From an uncultured Colwellia sp. (GTDB taxonomy: Bacteria > Pseudomonadota > Gammaproteobacteria > Enterobacterales > Alteromonadaceae): DNA of 56,199 nt. How positions within the stretch are numbered: the stretch's first letter is position 1; the number at the start of each line of letters is the position of its first letter. Under the pieces are notes generated by a model. That model was not told where the DNA came from. It made no database searches and saw nothing but the letters and a program-made list of their open reading frames with translations. The translations under genes and the position numbers were made by a program. The DNA lies in the NCBI GenBank assembly GCA_913062815.1, contig CAJXWZ010000033.1, positions 1 to 56,199 of the forward strand, written 5' to 3'. Of this stretch, positions 40,657 through 49,536 are shown in pieces.

Positions 40657-42211
40657 TAGCAAATTCATAACATTTTTTTCACGTATTAAAAGTTTGTTAA
40701 GTAATAAGAAGTATTGGCTTTGCTTTCTAGCAGGTATAAGCATGACCCTTGCTTATGCGCCATTCTCACAGTGGTATTTAACACTTTTCATACCTGCCAT
40801 TGTATTTCATCAAGCTCAACATCAAGCCCCAATAAAATCAGCTAAGCTATTCGGAATGTTTGCCTTTGGTTGGTTTGCTAGCGGCATTAGCTGGGTTCAT
40901 GTCAGTATTGATCAATTTGGCGGCTTACCCTTAATTATTTCAATAAGCCTAATGTTATTGTTATGCTTATATTTAGCATTATTCCCTGCCCTTACCGCAT
41001 ATTTAGCTAGTCGCCTCTCTAAAAATAAGCGGCTAAATTTATGGCTATTACCACCTTTATGGCTATTAAGTGAATATTTACGCAGTATCTTTTTAACAGG
41101 TTTTCCCTGGCTTTCTTTAGGTTATAGTCAAATTGATAGTCCTCTCGCTGCTTTTGCTCCGGTCATTGGCGAGGTAGGGTTAACGGCAATCGTCATTACT
41201 TTTAATCTTTGCCTAGTTAAACTATTTCATGGCCTGAAACGCCAAAGTAAAGTTATGTCAACTCTGCCTTTAATCGTCATTTTAGCTATTGGCATGTTAA
41301 GCTTCTTCTTATCAAAAGCCAACTGGGTAAAAACAACGGGTGAAAAAACAAAAGTAGCTTTAGTGCAAGGAAATATTGCACAATCTATAAAGTGGATGCC
41401 AGAGCAAGAGTGGCCCACTATGCTCAAATATTTAGATCTGACTCGTATTAATTTTGATGCGGATATTATTATTTGGCCAGAATCAGCTATTCCAGCGATG
41501 GAGCCAGAAGTACAAGATTATTTAACAACTGTTAACCGTGCGGCGTTACTAAACGACAGTGCCATTATCACGGGTATTCTTAACTATAACTTTGAAAGTA
41601 GAGAATATTTCAATAGTTTAATAACACTGGGGGTTAAACAATCAAAGGATGAGCTAGGTTATTTTTATAACCATAGTAATCGTTACTCAAAGAACCACTT
41701 ACTGCCCATTGGTGAATTTGTGCCTTTTCAAGAATGGCTGAGACCACTTGCGCCCTTGTTTAATTTACCTCAGTCATCATTTACTCGAGGTCAGTATGTA
41801 CAAAAGAACCTCATTGCCAAAAATATTAACATATTGCCTTTACTTTGTTTTGAAATAGCCTTTGCACACCAACTCTCCGCTAACCTAAATAATCAAACCA
41901 ACCTATTATTAACCGTTAGTAATGACGCTTGGTTTGGTGACTCACATGGACCTCATCAACATATGGAAATAGCTAGGATGCGTGCGTTAGAGTTCGGAAG
42001 GCCATTACTAAGAGCTACAAATAACGGTATTACTGCCGTCGTAGACCATAAAGGCAACTTTATTGCACGCATTCCTCAATTTGAAGAGCAAGTGCTTCGA
42101 GCAGAAGTACCGTTAGTTATAGGGGAAACACCTTATAGTCAATGGCCTAGGTTGATTTTACTACTCATGGTATTACTTCCCTTAGCCGTTGCTAAAGGTT
42201 GTAAGTGTTAA
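40649..42211 (+). CDS. lnt: Apolipoprotein N-acyltransferase Lnt
   Basis: A 520-aa inner-membrane enzyme adding the third acyl chain to lipoproteins. Six or more membrane segments span about 20-225 and one is at the C-terminus (LILLLMVLLPLAVA). The nitrilase domain carries the catalytic triad: Glu in IIWPESAIP, Lys in YSKNHLLPIGEFVPF, Cys in LPLLCFEIAF. Start GTG 40649 overlaps the corC end by 8 nt. Last gene of the miaB cluster. Confidence 0.96.
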   Translation: MISSKFITFFSRIKSLLSNKKYWLCFLAGISMTLAYAPFSQWYLTLFIPAIVFHQAQHQAPIKSAKLFGMFAFGWFASGISWVHVSIDQFGGLPLIISISLMLLLCLYLALFPALTAYLASRLSKNKRLNLWLLPPLWLLSEYLRSIFLTGFPWLSLGYSQIDSPLAAFAPVIGEVGLTAIVITFNLCLVKLFHGLKRQSKVMSTLPLIVILAIGMLSFFLSKANWVKTTGEKTKVALVQGNIAQSIKWMPEQEWPTMLKYLDLTRINFDADIIIWPESAIPAMEPEVQDYLTTVNRAALLNDSAIITGILNYNFESREYFNSLITLGVKQSKDELGYFYNHSNRYSKNHLLPIGEFVPFQEWLRPLAPLFNLPQSSFTRGQYVQKNLIAKNINILPLLCFEIAFAHQLSANLNNQTNLLLTVSNDAWFGDSHGPHQHMEIARMRALEFGRPLLRATNNGITAVVDHKGNFIARIPQFEEQVLRAEVPLVIGETPYSQWPRLILLLMVLLPLAVAKGCKC

Positions 42212-42277
42212 ACTGTACCGTTACAAACAGTTTTGAAAAGAAGTTTGAATGAAACTACTTAGTAGCCAAAGCAACGT

Positions 42278-43255
42278 TTAAGATTGTTTTGGGTGTAAGC
42301 TCACTTTATTTCGACCATTCTCTTTCGAGCTATATAAAGCAGCATCAGCACATTCTATCCAAGCTTCATAGTTTTTAATACTTGGCTCTACCTCAGCAAT
42401 TCCTAAGCTTATAGTATATTTTAATTCAATATCGTTATATTTAACTATAGCCGCTTCTACCTCTCGGCGAAGGCGTTCTGCAAAAACATAAGCACTTTTC
42501 AAAGGCGTATCTGCCAGTAAGATGGTGAACTCCTCGCCGCCATAACGACCGGACACGTCTGTTTCACGAACATGCTCTCGAATTAGCGCCGAAATATGAC
42601 GTATCACTTCATCACCCACCATATGGCCATAGGTATCATTAACATTTTTAAAATGATCAATATCTAACATAACCAATGAGCTTGAATGTTGACTTCGCGT
42701 CCAACGCTTATATTCTGCTTGTAAACAGTTTTCCCAATGAGTTCGATTAAAAAGCTTAGTTAAACCATCAGTTTGGCTGAGAATGGCCAATTCTTTATTC
42801 ACTTTTTCTAAGCTCATTTTATGAATGGCATTGTCCGTTACATCATAAACAAGTAAACATAAGTGACTCACGTCACCGGTTGAAGAAAGTAAAGGGATGA
42901 ACGTAGTATTTTGATACATAAAATCCGCACTACCTGTGACGGGTCTATAACTATCAAACTTGAATAAATAAGGGCGTTGCTCCCATATAGTAAAAGCTTT
43001 ATTCTTTAACAGAAATACCGATTCAGCTTTGCGTTCGAACCACTCTTGGGGTACTTCATCAAATAGCTCAAAAAGTGATTTGTCTTTTACTTCTCTTGGC
43101 AAGAGTCCACTATGATTTTCCATAAAACCATTAAATATCTGCACCTTATAGTCTTTATCTAATACCACTAAGCCAACATCAATGTTGTGAAGCATCTCCA
43201 TCAACCAGTGTAATTCATTTAATTGCGATGTTTCTAACGACATGGCCAATCCCAT
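42278..43255 (-). CDS. Diguanylate cyclase with PAS domain (GGEEF)
   Basis: A 325-aa cytosolic protein with a PAS domain (about 15-135; VGLVVLDKDYKVQIFNGFME) and a C-terminal GGDEF domain with active site GRYGGEEFTILLA. The RxxD I-site (RETD) is five residues before GGEEF, so feedback inhibition is expected. LDIDHFKNVNDTYGHMVGDE supplies metal and substrate residues. An in-frame ATG at 43243 after TGGGA may be the true start. It follows the response-regulator gene by 52 nt on the same strand, likely as an operon. Confidence 0.92.
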   Translation of the reverse strand: MGLAMSLETSQLNELHWLMEMLHNIDVGLVVLDKDYKVQIFNGFMENHSGLLPREVKDKSLFELFDEVPQEWFERKAESVFLLKNKAFTIWEQRPYLFKFDSYRPVTGSADFMYQNTTFIPLLSSTGDVSHLCLLVYDVTDNAIHKMSLEKVNKELAILSQTDGLTKLFNRTHWENCLQAEYKRWTRSQHSSSLVMLDIDHFKNVNDTYGHMVGDEVIRHISALIREHVRETDVSGRYGGEEFTILLADTPLKSAYVFAERLRREVEAAIVKYNDIELKYTISLGIAEVEPSIKNYEAWIECADAALYSSKENGRNKVSLHPKQS

Positions 43256-43307
43256 TTTTTTGTAAGAGCTGATACTTAAAGTAACTACCTTTTGGTATAA
43301 CCTAAGT

Positions 43308-44423
43308 TTATTCTAATAAGTAAGTAAGCTTATTGTTGAGTGTCTGCATAGAATGTTCAGTAAACAATAAGAGTAAGTCACATTTAATTGGATAATTTTC
43401 AATGCTATAGCTAATTTCAATCGCTAATGTCTTTTTCCACTTACTGGCGTTATTTGCAATCAATTCAGAAATCTTTCTATGTTGCCCCAAAACCACAGGA
43501 TGACCTTGGCTAAAATCTATATCAAGTTGTTCTGAAATGCCCTTCAAACAAGCACCAATCAACACATTTGCTAAATCCATCAATAACTCTAATTCAGTGC
43601 CCTCATCTTCGTCATATTGATAATTCATCAACGACGCAACATCTTTAAAGCTTGAGTCATTTAAAATAAGTAATGCTTCGCCTGAGATACCTGCGCTAAT
43701 AAAGCCTTGGCAAATTCCGGAGGTACTTTCGTTTGCTTCAACATCTTTTAGTGCCATTCTAAGTTCACTTACTTCTATAAAGTTAACATTAGGAATAGGC
43801 AGTTCAACAAAAACATCGAGTAGTCGCGCTAACAAATCTCCGGCACGCCCCATGGCAACATTAGAAATCTCTTGGTAGCAATCACGTAAATCGGAAGAAA
43901 GACTAAGCACAGGTTCACTTTTAGCGGCAGACATCACCACTGGCTCAATTTTTAATGGCGCTGGTTTCGACCTTTTTTCAACCTGTTGATCACTTTCAGA
44001 GGCTACTAAAATGCTAGCAGAAGAGCCTGCTGCGTTATCATTATTCGGCTCTGCTTTAGTAAAAACACCGTAAGCGAGTAAAACCTCAGTTAGCTTCTCT
44101 TTATTAACTGGCTTTTGAATAAAATCTAATGCACCTAACCCTGTCACACGTTTATGTGCTTCAGGTTGAATATCACCAGAGACGACTATCGTTAAGGTTG
44201 GTAGGTCTTGTGCTAATATTGCTTCAAGTACCTGGTAACCATCCATTTCAGGCATGTTTAAATCAAGTAATAAAACATCTCCCTTACCTGCTTTAATTGC
44301 CTCTATTCCTTCGACCCCGTTAGTGGCAAAACTAATTTCCACATCCCAATCATCTGGCAATGACCGGGCAAGTTGTTTACGCGCCATATTTGAGTCATCA
44401 CAAATTAGCAGCTTAGTTGACAT
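43308..44423 (-). CDS. Response regulator with CheC/CheX-like domain
   Basis: A 371-aa protein from ATG 44423, which follows AAAGGTG at a good distance. The REC domain (1-125) has acidic pair DD near residue 9, phospho-Asp in LLLDLNMPEMDG, Thr/Ser switch VVSGDI and Lys in IQKPV. After a 45-aa linker, a CheC-like domain spans about 180-365. The first phosphatase motif ExxN (EISN) is kept; the second reads DLAN, with Asp for Glu. It may dephosphorylate CheY-type proteins or itself, and may control the adjacent cyclase. Confidence 0.88.
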   Translation of the reverse strand: MSTKLLICDDSNMARKQLARSLPDDWDVEISFATNGVEGIEAIKAGKGDVLLLDLNMPEMDGYQVLEAILAQDLPTLTIVVSGDIQPEAHKRVTGLGALDFIQKPVNKEKLTEVLLAYGVFTKAEPNNDNAAGSSASILVASESDQQVEKRSKPAPLKIEPVVMSAAKSEPVLSLSSDLRDCYQEISNVAMGRAGDLLARLLDVFVELPIPNVNFIEVSELRMALKDVEANESTSGICQGFISAGISGEALLILNDSSFKDVASLMNYQYDEDEGTELELLMDLANVLIGACLKGISEQLDIDFSQGHPVVLGQHRKISELIANNASKWKKTLAIEISYSIENYPIKCDLLLLFTEHSMQTLNNKLTYLLE

Positions 44424-44458
44424 ATAAGGCATCACCTTTGAAAATAAAATTTAACAAA

Positions 44459-44505
44459 AATAAAACGGCCGTTTTATTCATAGTAATAACTAAACGGCAT
44501 TACTA
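44459..44505. repeat. 20-bp perfect palindrome plus adjacent inverted repeat
   Basis: AATAAAACGGCCGTTTTATT (44459-44478) is perfectly palindromic. Three bases on, TAGTAAT (44481-44487) and ATTACTA (44499-44505) form a second inverted repeat whose loop contains AAACGG, the half-core of the first. They lie 36-82 bp upstream of the response-regulator start, in the divergent gap to tpx. They could be protein operators or leader hairpins. Nothing else is evident in 44436-44614. Confidence 0.75.
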
Positions 44506-44614
44506 TAAACAATAGGTTATTCTTCAATAACTTTACAGGTATTTAGATAAATTAATGCAGAAATTTTCTAAGAAAAACGGTAGACTTATTTTTTAACCCT
44601 AATTATTCCAACTA

Positions 44615-45283
44615 ATGATGAAATTATCTACCCTAAAGCCTCTTATATTTGCATTATTTTTCACTAATATTACCTTAGCTTTCAATGCGCAAGCATTTAG
44701 TCAGCCTCAGTTAGTACATACACAAAATCTCGTTAAAGCTAATGGTAAGTTTGTAACTTTGTTAGGAACTCAAGTTGATGTTGGTGAGCAAGCGCCTAAC
44801 TTTAAAGTGGTCGACAAAAACTTTGCCCCCATTCAATTGTCTGACTTTAAAGAACAAACTGTTTTAATATCAGTTGTGCCAAGCTTAGATACGGGTGTTT
44901 GTTCGATACAAACAAAACGTTTCAATGAGGAAGCAACAAAACTGCCTAAAAATATTACATTGATAACTATTAGCAATGATTTGCCTTTTGCTCAAAAACG
45001 CTTTTGCAAGGTTGAGAATGTTGATCAAGTGAAAGTACTTTCCGATTCTGTTTGGCGCGATTTTGGTGAAAAATATGGCTTAATCATCAAAGATATGGGC
45101 TTATTAACACGTGCTATTTTTATTATAGATAACCAAGGAAAAGTAAAATACAAAGAGTTAGTGGCGAATATTTCTGAGCATCCAGATTATGCCAGTGCAT
45201 TAACGGCAGTAAAAAATATAGCCCCGGTCATTGTTATTGAAAGTAATAAACCATCTGAACCAGCAACAACCGAAGAAAAATAA
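44615..45283 (+). CDS. tpx: Thiol peroxidase (Tpx-like) with signal peptide
   Basis: A 222-aa atypical 2-Cys peroxiredoxin of the Tpx family. The peroxidatic Cys96 is in SLDTGVCSIQTKRF and the resolving Cys131 in FAQKRFCKVENV, both conserved. Unlike the usual 165-aa Tpx it has an N-terminal signal peptide (about 1-27, ending NAQA) and a short Pro/Glu tail, so it should act in the periplasm. ATG may be 44615 or 44618. It stands alone, divergent from the response regulator. Confidence 0.93.
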   Translation: MMKLSTLKPLIFALFFTNITLAFNAQAFSQPQLVHTQNLVKANGKFVTLLGTQVDVGEQAPNFKVVDKNFAPIQLSDFKEQTVLISVVPSLDTGVCSIQTKRFNEEATKLPKNITLITISNDLPFAQKRFCKVENVDQVKVLSDSVWRDFGEKYGLIIKDMGLLTRAIFIIDNQGKVKYKELVANISEHPDYASALTAVKNIAPVIVIESNKPSEPATTEEK

Positions 45284-45325
45284 ACACAGTAAAATCAATA
45301 CGCTAAAATTATTTTTTATTTATGC

Positions 45326-45353
45326 CTTGAAAAACAAAACTCTGTTCCCATCT
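45326..45353 (+). promoter_or_regulatory. Sigma-32-type heat-shock promoter of hsp20
   Basis: CTTGAAA (45326-45332), a 13-bp spacer and TCCCATCT (45346-45353) match the sigma-32 consensus CTTGAAA-N11-16-CCCCATNT with one mismatch. Transcription from here would give a leader of about 215 nt before the hsp20 start. Confidence 0.8.
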
Positions 45354-45357
45354 TTAA

Positions 45358-45576
45358 TAATGTAGTCGCCATAAGGGGCTACATTAAACTCATTGCCTGT
45401 TCATTTGAAAGGCAGCTTTATTTTAACAATGAGTAACAGTTCGTTTATTTATAAAACGCAAGTACAAGAGCTTTTAGGCAACCTAGTTGGTAAAAGTAGC
45501 GGATTTAATAAATATAATCGATAAAACTTATTGCTTAAAATAATACTATTATTGCTAATTATTAGGATATTTTATT
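45358..45576 (+). promoter_or_regulatory. Predicted ROSE-like RNA thermometer in hsp20 leader
   Basis: Four hairpins can be drawn in the leader: TAATGTAG/CTACATTA (45358-45386); CTCATTG/CAATGAG with inner TGCCT/AGGCA (45389-45433); CTTTTA/TAAAAG with CAAC/GTTG (45471-45496); and the terminal one, TATTGCT (45550-45556) with AGGATA (45564-45569). The last one masks the Shine-Dalgarno AGGA and has the ROSE-type TTGCT strand with an unpaired G. A 31-codon frame at 45429-45524 begins inside the second stem and lacks a Shine-Dalgarno, so I do not call it a gene. Confidence 0.72.
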
Positions 45577-46050
45577 ATGCGTACATCGACAGATTTCAGC
45601 CCACTTTATCGTTCATTTATCGGTTTTGATCATTTAGCTGGATTAATAGACAAAGCTTCTCGCGCCGACAAACAATCATCTTACCCTCCATACAACATTG
45701 AACTTCTGGCTGAAGATCAATACAGAATTACTATGGCTGTGGCTGGCTTTAGCGAGCAAGATATTGATATTGAATCAAAAGACAACAGTTTAGTTATCGT
45801 TGGCACTAAAGCTCAAATTGCAAATAGTACCGACGGTAACAAAGAAAATAAAATAGCACGTAAATTTTTACACCAAGGCATCGCTGAACGAAATTTCGAA
45901 AGAAAATTTCAGCTAGGAGAACATGTAAAAGTGGTAGGTGCATACATGGAGAACGGTTTATTGCACGTGGATTTACAAAGAGAAATTCCAGAGGCATTAA
46001 AATCAAGAAAAATAGCAATAAATGGTAATAGCTTACTCAGCAAGAGTTAG
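45577..46050 (+). CDS. ibpA: Small heat-shock protein, Hsp20/IbpA family
   Basis: A 157-aa alpha-crystallin-domain chaperone. The N-terminal arm MRTSTDFSPLYRSFIGFDHL matches IbpA/IbpB. The crystallin domain spans about 35-135 (YPPYNIELLAEDQYRITMAV, ERNFERKFQLGEHVKVVGAY, LLHVDLQREIPE). The tail carries KIAING, close to the IxI motif. It holds unfolding proteins on aggregates for DnaK/ClpB. Only one such gene is here, unlike the E. coli ibpAB pair. Expression is predicted to be heat-controlled at both promoter and leader. Confidence 0.94.
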   Translation: MRTSTDFSPLYRSFIGFDHLAGLIDKASRADKQSSYPPYNIELLAEDQYRITMAVAGFSEQDIDIESKDNSLVIVGTKAQIANSTDGNKENKIARKFLHQGIAERNFERKFQLGEHVKVVGAYMENGLLHVDLQREIPEALKSRKIAINGNSLLSKS

Positions 46051-46100
46051 CGCTTTATTGTTTAAAATTAAATTCATGTTTTCCTTTGTTTATGTTTTTT

Positions 46101-46127
46101 TGCCCAGTCATTGACTGGGCTTTTTTA
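46101..46127 (+). terminator. Rho-independent terminator of hsp20
   Basis: GCCCAGTC and GACTGGGC pair around ATT, followed by six T. It ends at the stop codon of the convergent MFS gene. Confidence 0.93.
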
Positions 46128-47309
46128 TTTTACCGGTTCAACTTTTGGTAAAAGCATCATCAAGGTAGCCCCAAGTAAAGCAGCAGCACTAGCCGTTATA
46201 AAAGCGGTATCAGCTCCTAGACCATCTAACCATAAAATGCCTGCTACGTAAGCTCCTATGGCGCCGCCAACGCCATAAACACCACCTAAATAAATAGCTT
46301 GCCCTCGAGATTGCTGACAACTGGTAAAATGGTTACTAATGAAAATCATCGATGCACTATGAAATAGTGCAAAGCTTGCCGCGTGAATTAATTGTGTAAA
46401 GGCTAATAACCAAATAGAGTCTGCATATAATGCTACTAATGCCCAGCGAATGGCAGTCACAACTAAACTAAAAACCAATAACGCTTTTAATGAAAAAGAC
46501 TTAAAGAAATAACTAGCAAAAATAAAGATTAAAATTTCAGCAACCACACCAAGTGAAATCAACAAACCAACGGCAAAACCTGAATAGGATAAATCACGCA
46601 GAAACAGTGCAAAAAAACCATAATACGGCCCGAAGCTAATTTGCAAAAGCAAACCTGCAATAAAAAAAACCACAAATCGAGGCGACATTAATTTGCTGCT
46701 GATTGCTAAAGGTTCTTTCTGAATACTTTTAGCCATTCGTTGAGGTTTAATAAAAAGTGTTGATAATAATAAAAACACCAGAATGGCAGTACCCATGAGG
46801 ATAAAAGCCTCAGTAAATGAATACCAATGAGCATTGCTTAAATCAAGTTGCTGATAGTACTCCATCACCTGTCCTGCAAATACAGCTAAAGCAATAAAGC
46901 CTAAACTCCCCCATAACCGGATACGTGCGTAAATTTTGCTACTACGTCGTACGGAGTTGAGCGTTAGGACTTCAAGTTGGGGTAAAATTGCCGTCCAAAA
47001 TAGGCTGAAAAATGCTAAACAGATACTGATAGACCAGAAACTATCTAGCCAAAACAAGAGTATAAAGCTAAATAAAGCCAACAAAGCGCCAAGGCGTATA
47101 ATCAGTAACTGTTTACCTGTTTTGTCCGCTAAAATGGCCCAAAGGCTAGGCGCAATTATTTTGGTCGCAGTAAGGATGGCAAATATTTCACCTAACTCAA
47201 GAGAGTTAAAGCCTTTTCCATCAAGGAAAACAGAAAGATAAGGAGAAATTAAGCCGAGGATGGCAAAATAGAAAAAATAGCTTGAAGAGAGCCGGGTAAA
47301 TAATGACAA
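46125..47309 (-). CDS. MFS transporter, HcaT-like
   Basis: A 394-aa major facilitator with about 12 hydrophobic segments and the loop LADKTGKQLLIIRLG after the second segment. The start FFYFAILGLISPYLSVFLDGKG resembles the 3-phenylpropionate (HcaT/MFS_1-like) family. The substrate is unknown, and no aromatic degradation genes are adjacent. It lies 54 nt beyond aroC on the opposite end of the same strand and may be cotranscribed with prmB-aroC. Confidence 0.88.
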   Translation of the reverse strand: MSLFTRLSSSYFFYFAILGLISPYLSVFLDGKGFNSLELGEIFAILTATKIIAPSLWAILADKTGKQLLIIRLGALLALFSFILLFWLDSFWSISICLAFFSLFWTAILPQLEVLTLNSVRRSSKIYARIRLWGSLGFIALAVFAGQVMEYYQQLDLSNAHWYSFTEAFILMGTAILVFLLLSTLFIKPQRMAKSIQKEPLAISSKLMSPRFVVFFIAGLLLQISFGPYYGFFALFLRDLSYSGFAVGLLISLGVVAEILIFIFASYFFKSFSLKALLVFSLVVTAIRWALVALYADSIWLLAFTQLIHAASFALFHSASMIFISNHFTSCQQSRGQAIYLGGVYGVGGAIGAYVAGILWLDGLGADTAFITASAAALLGATLMMLLPKVEPVK

Positions 47310-47363
47310 AACTATGCCTACCTTTCCGACACTACATCAAACGTTAACGTACAAAAAAACAAT

Positions 47364-48488
47364 TTAACTTTTAGTAATTATAGGGGTAGCACAAACAACA
47401 TCTGCATTTTGCGCTCTATGACGTAAGTAATGATCCATTAAGGTTAGCGCAAGCATTGCTTCTGCAATGGGAACTGCGCGAATACCCACACATGGATCAT
47501 GTCTACCTCGCGTAATTATGTCAGTTGCATCACCATTAGCATCAACTGTTTTACCGCTAACACCAATACTTGATGTTGGTTTCAAAGCAAGGTGGGCAAT
47601 AATGTTCTGGCCTGATGAAATGCCACCTAATACCCCACCAGCATGATTAGAATCAAAACCTTGTGGCGTTAATTCATCTCTATGCTCTGAGCCTTTTTGA
47701 TTAACAACAGCAAAGCCATCGCCAATTTCAACGCCTTTAACGGCATTAATACTCATTAAACCATGAGCAATTTCAGCATCTAGTCGATCGAATATTGGCT
47801 CGCCTAACCCCACAGGCACATTACTGGCAACAACACTAACTTTAGCGCCAATAGAGTCTTTACTACGCATAACATCACGTAAGTGTTGATCTAATTGCTC
47901 AAGTTTACTGTGGTCAGGAAAAAAGAATTGATTTTGCTCAACTTCAGTCCAGTTTATTTTTTGAAAATCAAGCGGTGAGCCATCAATATCCGTTGCTATA
48001 ATAGCGCCAATTTGACTGACACAAGCTTGTACTTTCATACCAAACTTTTGCCACAAAAACTTTTTCGCTACTGCACCTGCGGCAACACGCATGGCAGTTT
48101 CTCTCGCTGAAGAGCGCCCGCCTCCACGGTAATCTCTGATGCCATATTTCTGCGTATAAGTGTAATCGGCATGACCTGGGCGAAAACTTTGCGCTATGTT
48201 ACCGTAATCTTTAGAGCGTTGATCAGTGTTTTCAATAATTAACCCAATAGGAGTACCAGTAGTTTTTCCCTCGAAAACACCTGACATTATTTTGACTTTA
48301 TCTGCTTCATTTCTCGCGGTGGTAAAACGTGACTGACCCGGGCGACGTCTATCAAGATCCCCTTGTAAATCAGCTTCACACAATTCAATACCAGGCGGGC
48401 AACCATCAATAATTGCCCCCAAGCCTAAGCCATGGCTTTCACCAAAAGAGGTTACCGTAAATAATTTTCCGAAGGTATTGCCTGACAT
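47364..48488 (-). CDS. aroC: Chorismate synthase
   Basis: A 374-aa FMN-dependent lyase making chorismate from EPSP, the last shikimate step. Family signatures [18 protein letters not shown] (15-32), [20 protein letters not shown] near 104-123 and [18 protein letters not shown] near 328-345 are intact. Length is slightly above E. coli (361 aa). It follows prmB by 23 nt, the same order as in E. coli. Confidence 0.97.
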   Translation of the reverse strand: MSGNTFGKLFTVTSFGESHGLGLGAIIDGCPPGIELCEADLQGDLDRRRPGQSRFTTARNEADKVKIMSGVFEGKTTGTPIGLIIENTDQRSKDYGNIAQSFRPGHADYTYTQKYGIRDYRGGGRSSARETAMRVAAGAVAKKFLWQKFGMKVQACVSQIGAIIATDIDGSPLDFQKINWTEVEQNQFFFPDHSKLEQLDQHLRDVMRSKDSIGAKVSVVASNVPVGLGEPIFDRLDAEIAHGLMSINAVKGVEIGDGFAVVNQKGSEHRDELTPQGFDSNHAGGVLGGISSGQNIIAHLALKPTSSIGVSGKTVDANGDATDIITRGRHDPCVGIRAVPIAEAMLALTLMDHYLRHRAQNADVVCATPIITKS

Positions 48489-48511
48489 TATAACTCCAAC
48501 GTCTATTTAAT

Positions 48512-49453
48512 TTATTTATTATCTTTAAGCGCTGCAACAAAAACTGCCGCATGCTCAATTAATTGCGCTTTTGATAGCATGAATACACCGTGACCACCGC
48601 GTTCAAAGTCAAGCCAAGTAAAAGGTACATTTTTATATAACGCTTTAACATGGCTTTGTGAATTACCTACTTCACAAAAAAGCAAACCATTAGGGTTAAG
48701 GTGCTGAGCACTTTGCGCTAATATCACACGTACAATATCTAACCCATCTTCACCACTACCCAAGCCCATTTCTGGCTCATGAAGATATTCTTGAGGTAAA
48801 CTATCAATATCTTGCTGATCGACATAAGGTGGATTGGAAACAATTAAATCATACTTTTGCCCTTCAACCCCAGAAAAAACATCAGATTTAATTGGAATAA
48901 CATGTTCACTAAGCCCGTGATTTTCTATATTTATTTGAGCAACATTTAGTGCATCAACAGACAAGTCAACTGCATCAACTTCAGCGTCACTAAAGTAACT
49001 TGCACAAGCAATTGCAATACAAGCACTACCTGTGCATAAATCTAAAATACGCTTAGGTGCGTTATTGGCTTCAATATAAGGAAAAAATTGATTTTCAATA
49101 AGCTCTGCAATTGGCGATCGTGGAATTAACACGCGCTCATCAACATAAAAAGGTAATTGAGCAAAATATGCTACATTCGTTATATAAGCAACAGGTACTT
49201 GCTCCTCAACACGACGCGAAAACAACGCTAAAATATTTTGCTTTTCTGATTCAACCAATCTACAAGTCATAATACTATCGTCGATATCATTTGGTAATGA
49301 CAAAGCATACATCACTAAAATATAGGCATCATTAAAAGCATTATCGCTACCATGTCCATAGAAGAGCTCAGCCTGATTGAATAAAGTTGCACCATAGCGG
49401 CAGTAATCGGCAACCGTATGTAATTGATTTGTTACTAAAGTTAATTCACTCAC
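48512..49453 (-). CDS. prmB: Ribosomal protein L3 glutamine methyltransferase PrmB
   Basis: A 313-aa SAM methyltransferase. The N-terminal helical domain (1-100) is followed by a Rossmann fold with ILDLCTGSACIAIA near 139-152 and the glutamine-binding NPPY in IVSNPPYVDQ near 206. It methylates Gln150 of L3. Context with aroC downstream and smrB divergent matches E. coli. PrmC (acting on release factors) is less likely given length and context. Confidence 0.95.
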   Translation of the reverse strand: MSELTLVTNQLHTVADYCRYGATLFNQAELFYGHGSDNAFNDAYILVMYALSLPNDIDDSIMTCRLVESEKQNILALFSRRVEEQVPVAYITNVAYFAQLPFYVDERVLIPRSPIAELIENQFFPYIEANNAPKRILDLCTGSACIAIACASYFSDAEVDAVDLSVDALNVAQINIENHGLSEHVIPIKSDVFSGVEGQKYDLIVSNPPYVDQQDIDSLPQEYLHEPEMGLGSGEDGLDIVRVILAQSAQHLNPNGLLFCEVGNSQSHVKALYKNVPFTWLDFERGGHGVFMLSKAQLIEHAAVFVAALKDNK

Positions 49454-49536
49454 GTTATATTCCTATTATTAACAGGTAAAATCTTAAAGCTATAGATAGA
49501 CTAGCAGATAATTTCAAATTACCTTAAAATGCAAAC

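Noticed and set aside
46936..47241. 101-aa plus-strand frame opposite the MFS gene
   Set aside because: Antisense to an intact membrane transporter; no promoter or Shine-Dalgarno.
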